Source of the DNA: JAGTRB01 sp037439685
GTDB taxonomy: Archaea; Thermoproteota; Bathyarchaeia; TCS64
NCBI GenBank assembly: GCA_037439685.1
Contig: JBBIVO010000058.1
Location: 1 to 7,814, forward strand
Reading direction: 5' to 3'
DNA length: 7,814 nucleotides
Shown here: one piece after another, positions 1-4,990 of the stretch
How the letters are laid out: every line of letters begins with the position of its first letter
Numbering within the stretch: the stretch's first letter is position 1
The notes under the pieces: generated by a model
Told to the model about the DNA's origin: nothing
Databases searched by the model: none
What the model saw: only the letters and a program-made list of their open reading frames with translations
Made by a program: the position numbers and the translations under genes

Positions 1-105
1 ACCTGTCGGTGCTGGATACCTAGCCGGGGCCACCTTCCCGGTTTTAGCCGCTCTGAAGGTTGGTGTGCCCCTTCCCCTCCTTTGAGCCCTCAGCTTCTTT
101 CCCAT
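1..105 (-). CDS. rpl2: Ribosomal protein L2 (uL2), 5' fragment
   Basis: This is the first 35 codons of the large-subunit protein L2, which contacts 23S rRNA near the peptidyl-transferase centre; the rest runs off the left edge. Translation from the ATG at 105 begins MGKKLRAQRRGRGTPTF and continues through a basic stretch ending ARYPAPTG. This is the typical archaeal L2 N-terminus (MGKR-type start, RRGRGTPTFR). The gene starts 10 bases after the L23 stop, and an AAGGTG Shine-Dalgarno overlaps that TAA stop, so it is the fourth gene of the L3-L4-L23-L2 operon. No oddity is visible in the part present. Identification is secure from motif and gene order. Confidence 0.93.
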   Translation of the reverse strand, partial: MGKKLRAQRRGRGTPTFRAAKTGKVAPARYPAPTG

Positions 106-115
106 AGGCTACACC

Positions 116-376
116 TTATAGGATGCCAAGCCTTATAGCGATATCGGAGGCGCTGTAACCCGTCTTCAGCTTGATGAGCGCCCTCTTCCTCCCCTCTCTA
201 TCTATATAGGTTCGAACCCCTTCAACCTCCACCTCATATAGTTTCTCGAAGGCTTCAGCTATCTCCTTTTTGTCTGCCCTCCTCAGTACTATGAAGAGAA
301 GCTTATTCTCTTCCTGTATCATCTTGACGGAACGTTCAGTTGTGAGGGGATAGAGGATTATCTGCTGGGGCCTCAA
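116..376 (-). CDS. rpl23: Ribosomal protein L23 (uL23)
   Basis: L23 is a small 23S rRNA-binding protein at the exit of the ribosomal tunnel, a docking site for SRP. The protein shows the family pattern: a PLTTERS segment (PxxTEK in relatives), then EENKLLFIV, a KKEIAEAFEKLY helix and the C-terminal YSASDIAIRLGIL. I place the start at the TTG at 374-376, giving 86 residues beginning MRPQQIILYPL. That leaves about five residues before the first conserved strand, as in other archaea. It also puts GGGGTGG six bases upstream and overlaps the L4 stop as TTGA. An in-frame ATG at 391 would add five residues (MGWSR) but has a poorly spaced Shine-Dalgarno and overlaps L4 by 19 bases. Function is certain; the start is likely but not proven. 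Confidence 0.93.
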   Translation of the reverse strand: MRPQQIILYPLTTERSVKMIQEENKLLFIVLRRADKKEIAEAFEKLYEVEVEGVRTYIDREGRKRALIKLKTGYSASDIAIRLGIL

Positions 377-1143
377 TCTGCTCCACCCCATACCCTATCT
401 AACATGGAGAATGCGGAGCTCGTCCATAATACGAGCCTTCCGGGTTTCGCTCCTGGCGCTAGGAGTTCAGCGTTGAGATCGGAGACCTTGGCCACGTCCA
501 CGCCTGGAATATTCGAGAAGGCTCGGGAGGCTCCATGGTCCTCTGAGAGGACGATCAGGGGTCCCCTTCCCAGCTTCTTCTTCCTTCCCCTCGTCTTTCC
601 CCTTCCAGCTCTGATCTTCCTTCTATTCGCCCTCTCCACATCGGGCCATACTCCTAGCCTCGTTAGAAGCTCTCTGGCCTCTCGAGTCCTACTCATCGAT
701 TGCACCTTATCCTCGACTACTATTGGGAGCCCGGCTATGCTGTGGATATCGTGACCCCTCCTCGACACGAGGTCTCTGACCGCAGTGGCGGCTATCGCCG
801 ACCTTATTGCGAGCCTCCTCTCCTTTCTGTTTATCTCCTTTCTAATCCCCTTAGCCGATGTTGGAGGGAAGGACTGATGCCCCCCAACGGTTCCAACCCC
901 GAAGGCTGCTCTTCTGGAGTCTCTAAGCCTTGGAACCCTTGAAAGGCCCCTCCCCACCCCCCAAGACTCCGCAGTTGTCCTCTTACCGGCGAGGGGATCC
1001 CGGCCTTGGGGTTGGAAGCGGTGAGACTGGAGGGAGATGACGGCTCTCTGGATTATGTCTGGCCTTACCGGGGTCTGAAAAACCCTTGGAAGCTCTATCT
1101 CCCCAACCGGCTCACCATTCATGTTTAGAACTGGGACTCTCAA
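373..1143 (-). CDS. rpl4: Ribosomal protein L4 (uL4), archaeal type
   Basis: L4 binds 23S rRNA domain I and sends a long loop into the exit tunnel. The 256-residue product has the usual archaeal length. It opens with the family strand pattern RVPVLNMNGEPVGEIELP, followed by PVRPDIIQRAV. The arginine- and glycine-rich extended loop lies at about residues 40-100 (QGRDPLAGKRTTAESWGVGRG, then GGHQSFPPTSAKG), followed by KEINRKERRLAIRSAIAATA. A basic segment (GRGKTRGRKKKLGRG) lies at about 180-195. The start is a TTG at 1141-1143 overlapping the L3 TGA as TTGA. The homologous N-terminal strand begins right after it, and the next ATG would cut that strand off. A G6 run nine bases upstream is the only Shine-Dalgarno candidate. 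It is co-transcribed with L3 and L23. Confidence 0.95.
   Translation of the reverse strand: MRVPVLNMNGEPVGEIELPRVFQTPVRPDIIQRAVISLQSHRFQPQGRDPLAGKRTTAESWGVGRGLSRVPRLRDSRRAAFGVGTVGGHQSFPPTSAKGIRKEINRKERRLAIRSAIAATAVRDLVSRRGHDIHSIAGLPIVVEDKVQSMSRTREARELLTRLGVWPDVERANRRKIRAGRGKTRGRKKKLGRGPLIVLSEDHGASRAFSNIPGVDVAKVSDLNAELLAPGAKPGRLVLWTSSAFSMLDRVWGGAD
383..389 (-). promoter_or_regulatory. Shine-Dalgarno site supporting the TTG start of L23
   Basis: GGGGTGG on the minus strand, inside the 3' end of the L4 gene, ends six bases before the TTG at 376. The alternative ATG at 391 has only AGGG about two bases before it. The spacing therefore favours the TTG, with L23 translation coupled to termination of L4. 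Confidence 0.5.
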
Positions 1144-2150
1144 CCCGAGACGCCCCCCATTAGGGATGTGGGGTGGACGTAGGTCACCGTCGGGGCCTCC
1201 TCAGACGCCTTCGCCCCCCTCACAGCCTTCCTAAGCCTTATCAACCTCTTCGGGGGCCCCATCACACTCCCCCTCACCATTAAATAGTCGTTTTTGATGA
1301 GGCCGTATCCGATGAAGCCGCCCGGTGGGTTGATCTTCTCCGGCTCCCCTCCGATCATGACGATCCTCTTGTTATACTCCGTCCTGTTGTGGAGCCCCGT
1401 CTGCCCAGCCCTCGGGACCCCTGGCATAACCCTAGCAGGGTGCCACGGGCCTAGGGTGGCGACCCCCCTCTTGGTCTTCCTGGCCTTATCTTGGAGGATC
1501 CTAACGCCCCACCTCTTCACAGGCCCTTGGAATCCCTTCCCCTTGGTCACGCCTATCGCGTCTACTGACTCGCCCGCTTTGAAGACTTCCGAGGCCCTTA
1601 TCCCCCTTCCAATAAGGCTCAATCCGTATTCAAGCCTCTCCTCGACGGTGCCACCTCCTATCTTGACCTCCATCACCTCAGGCCTCTTCTTCCCTATCCC
1701 GGTCAGCCAGGGCTGGGTCGACAGTAAGACCCTAAACTCGGCTATCCTATCCATCTCCCCCTTCATCCTCTCGAGCTGCTGAGACCCCCCAACCCCCACC
1801 AACGGTTTTATCCTCCTCCTAAGGTTCTCCGGAGGGTTCTCCATCCATATCTCGGTGAGGGGTTTAAGGCCATCATAGCCCTTTACATACGCCCTCAATG
1901 CGCAGACAACCATTGGAGGGGCCTCGATCAAGGTGACCGGGCTCATGACCTCCTTACCGAAATAGGGGGTGTGCTCCCTGTCCTCGATCATGAAGATATG
2001 GGTCATTCCAGCCTTATAGCCCGCAAACCCTAGGAGGTGGGGAGGTCCCTCCGCCTCAGGCCAGTGGTCTACTCTTCCCACTATGCTCTTAGCCCTCTTT
2101 CTAGGCGAATACGCTCTTGAGCCACGCCTAGGCCATCTGACCCTTGGCAT
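1140..2150 (-). CDS. rpl3: Ribosomal protein L3 (uL3), archaeal/eukaryotic type
   Basis: L3 is an early-assembly 23S rRNA-binding protein near the sarcin-ricin loop and peptidyl-transferase centre. The 336-residue product has the length of archaeal L3, longer than bacterial forms. It shows the N-terminal PRRGSRAYSPRKRA, the FAGYKAGMTHIF segment (residues ~42-53), and the central signature VTKGKGFQGPVKRWG (~202-216). HPARVMPGVPRAGQTGLHNRTEYNKR, a conserved tunnel-facing region, is at ~237-262. The ATG at 2150 has GGAAGGAGAGGGG just upstream and is the first gene of the ribosomal operon. The TATA-like element at 2196-2205 sits at the right distance. The stop overlaps the TTG of L4. Confidence 0.97.
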   Translation of the reverse strand: MPRVRWPRRGSRAYSPRKRAKSIVGRVDHWPEAEGPPHLLGFAGYKAGMTHIFMIEDREHTPYFGKEVMSPVTLIEAPPMVVCALRAYVKGYDGLKPLTEIWMENPPENLRRRIKPLVGVGGSQQLERMKGEMDRIAEFRVLLSTQPWLTGIGKKRPEVMEVKIGGGTVEERLEYGLSLIGRGIRASEVFKAGESVDAIGVTKGKGFQGPVKRWGVRILQDKARKTKRGVATLGPWHPARVMPGVPRAGQTGLHNRTEYNKRIVMIGGEPEKINPPGGFIGYGLIKNDYLMVRGSVMGPPKRLIRLRKAVRGAKASEEAPTVTYVHPTSLMGGVSG

Positions 2151-2195
2151 ATAGCCCCTCTCCTTCCAGATCGACCCATACTAACCTGAGACCCG

Positions 2196-2205
2196 AAATT
2201 TAAAT
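2196..2205 (-). promoter_or_regulatory. Probable TATA element for the L3-L4-L23-L2 operon
   Basis: ATTTAAATTT on the minus strand lies about 46-55 bases upstream of the L3 ATG. An archaeal TATA box would place initiation roughly 25 bases downstream of it, near 2175. That gives a short leader which still contains the Shine-Dalgarno at about 2154-2166. The site lies in the 156-base gap after nth, so the ribosomal operon probably has its own promoter even though hflX-nth lies just upstream in the same direction. Confidence 0.6.
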
Positions 2206-2306
2206 GATTCGAAAATCTGGTGGATGGAGATTAAGGGTATAAGAGGTCCAGATGTAGACCTTTCTTTTCGGAGATAGTATATCACCCTAACGCTCTTCAA
2301 GAGCTT

Positions 2307-2966
2307 CTATAACCCTTTTCCTTTTTTTATCTCGGGTTTAGATGATGGGCATATATCTGTGAGGGGGCATCTGTTGCAGAGGGGGGCTCTCGCCCTGCAG
2401 ATCCTTCTTCCAAACTCTATAAGTGAGAGGTGGCCCATCTCAAGCTTGTCCTTCGGTATCGTTGACTCGAGGGCTTCGCGGATCTCTTCGTAATCTGCCT
2501 TCCCTTCCACAAGGCCTAAACGCTTAGATATCCGGAATATGTGGCGGTCTATCGGCATAACGGGCTTATTCGCCTCGAATAGGAGGACCACATCGGCTGA
2601 CTTCCTCCCAACACCGGGTAGTCTAATAAGCTCCTCCCTGGCCTCTCCAAGTTCCTTTTTCAGGATTCCCGATATGTCGCCATCGTATCTCGTTACGACG
2701 ATCTCCGATAGAGCCTTGAGGGCCTTTGCGCGAATGTTATGCATCCCGGCTGGCCGGATGGCTGACCCTATCTCTCCGATGCTGGCCTCCGCAAGCCTCC
2801 TCGGCTCAACCCCTATCAACCTCTCGAGCTGCTCGTAGGCCTTAGACTCGTTAACATAACTCGTATTCTGGCTCAATATCGCCCTTACGAGGCCTCTGAA
2901 GGGATCTCCAGTTTTAGGATGCCTCTTAGGATGATAACGTTCGATGACTCTACTGAGGGCTTCCAT
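2307..2966 (-). CDS. nth: Endonuclease III-type DNA glycosylase/AP lyase with 4Fe-4S cluster
   Basis: Base-excision repair enzyme of the helix-hairpin-helix glycosylase superfamily; endonuclease III removes oxidised pyrimidines and cleaves the AP site. Numbered from the upstream TTG at 2981, it shows AILSQNT (34-40) and the HhH motif LPGVGRKSADVVL (121-133), whose K127 matches the catalytic lysine. The catalytic aspartate is D145 in PIDRHIFR. The C-terminal cluster has Cys195, 202, 205 and 211 with the exact C-x6-C-x2-C-x5-C spacing of the family. I prefer the ATG at 2966 (219 residues), which overlaps the hflX stop by 17 bases. The TTG at 2981 would add five residues; neither start has a well-spaced Shine-Dalgarno. 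Overlap with hflX implies one transcript. Having both K127 and D145 argues for a bifunctional lyase rather than a monofunctional mismatch glycosylase; exact substrate is unknown. Confidence 0.93.
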   Translation of the reverse strand: MEALSRVIERYHPKRHPKTGDPFRGLVRAILSQNTSYVNESKAYEQLERLIGVEPRRLAEASIGEIGSAIRPAGMHNIRAKALKALSEIVVTRYDGDISGILKKELGEAREELIRLPGVGRKSADVVLLFEANKPVMPIDRHIFRISKRLGLVEGKADYEEIREALESTIPKDKLEMGHLSLIEFGRRICRARAPLCNRCPLTDICPSSKPEIKKGKGL

Positions 2967-4068
2967 ATTTATCTTGGGCAAACCCTTCAGACTTCCCCTC
3001 TAGCTCCATGAGCCTGTCCACTATCAGCTGGAGGAGGCCTTCGAGGTTTATCCTCTTCTCCGCCGAGACCGTGGTCCATGGAAGGCCGAAGCGCTCTATT
3101 TCGAGGGTTTGGCAGATCCCCTCAGGGCTTGGAACCAAGTCGAGCTTGTTTAGCACTATGATGATCCTCTCCCTCTGGACTCCCATCTCAGTGAGGAGCT
3201 TTATCCCCTCCCTTAACTTCATTTTTAAGATCGGTGTAGGGTCCGTTATCTCTAGGAGGAGGAGGACGAGGTCCGCATTCCTTATATCCTCGAGGTTCAG
3301 TTCAAAACTCCTTATGAGGCGGGGGTCGAGGTCCATGACGAATCCTATGGTATCGACGAAGAGAAAGGCAAATCCAGGCTCCACATATCGGCGCTGGTAC
3401 TTGCTGCTCAGGGTGGTGAATGGGAGAGGGCTAACCTCCTTGGTTTCACCCGTCAGGGCGTTGAAGAGGCTGGTCTTCCCAGCATTGTAATAGCCCGAGA
3501 TGCAGACTATTGGAAACCCTAGACCCTTCCTGTAAGAGATCTGCTCAAGCTTCTCCCTTCTCAACGCCTCGATCCTCCCTTTAATCTTGGCCTGGCGCCT
3601 AGTTATCTCCCTGAGTTGGCCGTGGTAGGCGTACTCTCCCATGCTCAGAAAGAAGGGCCGATCATTTCTGTACTTGATGGATGCCTGCAGCTTGAGGTAG
3701 GGGACAAGTTTATTCAGGCGGGCCGCCTCTATCTGAAGCTTGCTAAGATTATCAGAGGCCCTCCGTTCGAATATCTCGAGGGTGATCTCATATCTATCAA
3801 CCACCTCTCGCCCTAAAGCCCTGATCAGATTAAGCTTCTGAGCGCTGCTGAGGAGATTATAGAAGATGACTATGTCGACCTCATTACCCTCAAGAAACTG
3901 GCGTAGCTCCTTCACCTTCCCGCTCCCTATGAAATACCTCGATGAAGGGCTCCTTTCGGTCTGCACGAACTCCCCAACAACCTCTATTCCAAGGCTCTCC
4001 ACAAGGGTGCGCAGCTCGTTCAGCCTGATACGATAGACCTTATGATCATGGATATTAGTCTTGAGCAT
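2950..4068 (-). CDS. hflX: HflX family ribosome-associated GTPase
   Basis: HflX binds the 50S subunit and, in bacteria, splits stalled ribosomes; archaeal relatives are ribosome-linked GTPases. The 372-residue frame has the N-terminal HflX domain (SSRYFIGSGKVKELRQF at 42-58, the DNLSKLQIEAARLNKLVPYL helix at 106-125), a coiled linker at 150-180, then the G domain. G1 is GYYNAGKT (192-199), G2 is in PFTTL (216-220), G3 is DTIGF (239-243), G4 is NKLD (307-310) and G5 is SAEK (335-338). Oddity: the ATG at 4068 has no Shine-Dalgarno, and the preceding in-frame codons (ending VERAVIC) look like the missing first beta-strand of the domain. The frame stays open to a TAG at 4177-4179 but contains no ATG, GTG or TTG. 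The true start may be near 4151, reached through a frame change at the G6 tract. Translation of nth overlaps the 3' end. Confidence 0.93.
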   Translation of the reverse strand: MLKTNIHDHKVYRIRLNELRTLVESLGIEVVGEFVQTERSPSSRYFIGSGKVKELRQFLEGNEVDIVIFYNLLSSAQKLNLIRALGREVVDRYEITLEIFERRASDNLSKLQIEAARLNKLVPYLKLQASIKYRNDRPFFLSMGEYAYHGQLREITRRQAKIKGRIEALRREKLEQISYRKGLGFPIVCISGYYNAGKTSLFNALTGETKEVSPLPFTTLSSKYQRRYVEPGFAFLFVDTIGFVMDLDPRLIRSFELNLEDIRNADLVLLLLEITDPTPILKMKLREGIKLLTEMGVQRERIIIVLNKLDLVPSPEGICQTLEIERFGLPWTTVSAEKRINLEGLLQLIVDRLMELEGKSEGFAQDKYGSPQ

Positions 4069-4177
4069 ACAGATTACTGCACGTTCTACTCTCTCTTCTC
4101 CCCTCGAAGCCCTGTTTTCCCTTACCTCTAGATCCCCCCTCCCTTCAACATTCTCCCCCTCATCTGTAAAAGAGGCC

Positions 4178-4189
4178 TATAAACCTTAA
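4178..4189 (-). promoter_or_regulatory. Probable TATA/BRE element for hflX-nth
   Basis: On the minus strand TTAAGG is followed directly by TTTATA (4178-4183). An archaeal start about 25 bases downstream falls near 4155, just before the ATG at 4149-4151. That ATG is preceded by GAGGGGGAGA. Promoter, purine-rich site and ATG line up with each other, but this ATG is out of frame with hflX by one base. Confidence 0.5.
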
Positions 4190-4299
4190 TGAACTTACAT
4201 GAAGGTGCCTTTGCTCATAAAGAGCGTATGCCGAAGAGGACCGAGATTAAAGGTCTCATCCTTATCCATTTAAACCCTAAGGCCCAACTTCCCCCCTTT

Positions 4300-4467
4300 T
4301 AGGATCCAGCGACGGGATTTTAGGGGTTGCCCCTCGAGCCAAGGTAGGCCATCAACCCCCTCCCTCTTCTCCTAGGGCTGAAGCTCTCAGAGGCCTCGGA
4401 TGCATCCGTCTTAGCAGCCTCGCTCTCATCTAGCCACCTCAATAAAATTGGGGAGGGAGGTGGTGAG
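4300..4467. other. Cluster of inverted repeats; possible structured RNA or regulatory region
   Basis: Three separate symmetric elements are visible. GGGGTTG (4323-4329) pairs with CAACCCC (4353-4359). CGGATGCATCCG (4397-4408) is a perfect 12-base palindrome. CCACCTC (4434-4440) pairs with GAGGTGG (4457-4463), and the pairing can extend outward through CTCA/TGAG with a bulge. An alternative fold of the last element pairs CCTCAAT with ATTGGGG around an AAA loop. I recognise no SRP RNA, RNase P RNA, tRNA or C/D-box landmarks. It could be an unrecognised RNA, decayed sequence or operator sites; evidence is weak. Confidence 0.25.
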
Positions 4468-4510
4468 AATCCTTAAAGAGGGTTCAAAGTAGACATAAAA
4501 TCATGAAATT

Positions 4511-4518
4511 ATTTATAA
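4511..4518 (+). promoter_or_regulatory. Probable TATA element for the small broken ORF
   Basis: ATTTATAA is followed, after about 20 bases, by the strong Shine-Dalgarno stretch GGGGGGTGA (4539-4547). TTG (4551) and ATG (4554) come next. TATA, leader, Shine-Dalgarno and start have normal archaeal spacing, which makes the downstream ORF more credible than its length alone would. Confidence 0.45.
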
Positions 4519-4553
4519 CCCTTCATATATCTCAGAGAGGGGGGTGAAGGTTG

Positions 4554-4743
4554 ATGAGATGGTATTATCGGTTGGGGGCCGAAATCGCCCTCGTCTCGGG
4601 AGTTTCTACCTTAACCTCTCCCAGCGAGTAGAGCCTCCCTAATCGGCTACTACTCCCACTGCTCCTTCACACCTATAACTATGATGATCCGCTGGATATT
4701 TGCAGGAGCGATCTACTGGTTAGGAAAAAGAAAGAGAGAATAA
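4554..4743 (+). pseudogene. Possible frameshifted small membrane protein
   Basis: I do not recognise a family. From the ATG at 4554 the frame reads MRWYYRLGAEIALVSGVST and ends at a TAG (4629-4631) after 25 codons. In the next frame an open stretch runs through RASLIGYYSHCSF, then TPITMMIRWIFAGAIYWLGK, ending in KRKRE and TAA (4741-4743). Joined by one frame change near 4620-4630, the two pieces would give a protein of roughly 63 residues. It would have two hydrophobic segments, a short loop and a basic C-terminal tail, a reasonable two-helix membrane protein. A promoter and Shine-Dalgarno stand at the right distance upstream. It may instead be a genuine 25-residue protein followed by chance open frame, or a sequencing error. 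Confidence 0.35.
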
Positions 4744-4936
4744 GAGATATCGATAGAGAATCTAAAAATAAAAACTGTAGGTTTCCATGTCAATAGATAC
4801 AAGCATTAGCTTACATTCCACCTTCGGCGATGATGATGCAAAAACCGTTAACCCTTTAAAATCTTGATGCCTCGATCTTATTCTATATTTTATTGAGTTT
4901 GCTGTGAGGAGAGACTTTGGGCAAGACCTGAACTAG

Positions 4937-4950
4937 GAAAAACTTAAATA
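4937..4950 (+). promoter_or_regulatory. Probable BRE/TATA element of the glutamate synthase-like gene
   Basis: GGAAAAA (BRE-like) is followed by CTTAAATA (4943-4950). Initiation about 25 bases downstream, near 4972, gives a leader of about 20 bases. That leader contains the GGGTGA Shine-Dalgarno at 4981-4986, four bases before the ATG at 4991. Confidence 0.6.
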
Positions 4951-4990
4951 ATCTTCGGCTCTATGCAAGGAGAAAAATCAGGGTGAGAAG

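Larger units (their letters stand above)
4180..4990. other. Long intergenic region without a convincing intact gene
   Basis: About 810 bases lie between the divergent hflX and the glutamate synthase-like gene. The part next to hflX (4180-4300) holds its promoter and short ORFs lacking Shine-Dalgarno sites. About 4300-4467 is rich in inverted repeats. At 4511-4743 there is a promoter, Shine-Dalgarno and a frame-broken small ORF. From 4744 to about 4930 the DNA turns AT-rich; I see no gene, tRNA or repeat there. The last part carries the promoter of the next gene. The longest open frames here (about 50 codons, minus strand) lack start codons. Confidence 0.6.

Noticed and set aside
1294..1782. 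162-codon open frame on the plus strand, antisense to the L3 gene
   Set aside because: It lies wholly inside the L3 gene, has a low-complexity Pro/Ser/Leu composition typical of an antisense shadow, and no Shine-Dalgarno or promoter.
2292..2304. GCTCTTCAAGAGC palindrome just after the nth stop
   Set aside because: Only a four-pair stem is possible with a realistic loop and no T run follows on the minus strand, so I do not call a terminator.
3008..3490. 160-codon open frame on the plus strand, antisense to the hflX G domain
   Set aside because: It is a shadow of hflX: the minus-strand frame carries all five GTPase motifs, while this one is Ser/Arg-rich with no recognisable motif.
4320..4472. 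Minus-strand open frame of 50 codons containing LDESEAAKTDASEASES and PRRRGRG
   Set aside because: The composition looks protein-like, but there is no ATG at its beginning, no Shine-Dalgarno, and it overlaps the inverted-repeat cluster. A decayed gene end remains possible.
4480..4495. GGGTTCAAAGTAGAC resembling a tRNA T-loop
   Set aside because: The loop lacks the closing C and a matching T-stem, and no acceptor or anticodon stem can be found around it.
4828..4838. GATGATGATG resembling a C box of a C/D-box sRNA
   Set aside because: No D box (CTGA) occurs within the expected 50-60 bases downstream, and no D'/C' pair is visible. The same applies to ATGATGA at 4681.
4787..4867. 26-codon plus-strand ORF starting MSIDTSISLHSTF
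   Set aside because: No Shine-Dalgarno and no recognisable similarity; an ORF of this length is expected by chance.
4762..4932. Minus-strand open frame of about 56 codons ending LVSIDMETYSFYF
   Set aside because: The first ATG comes only 14 codons before the stop, there is no promoter or Shine-Dalgarno, and the resemblance of SIDMET to a DNA polymerase motif is too short to count.
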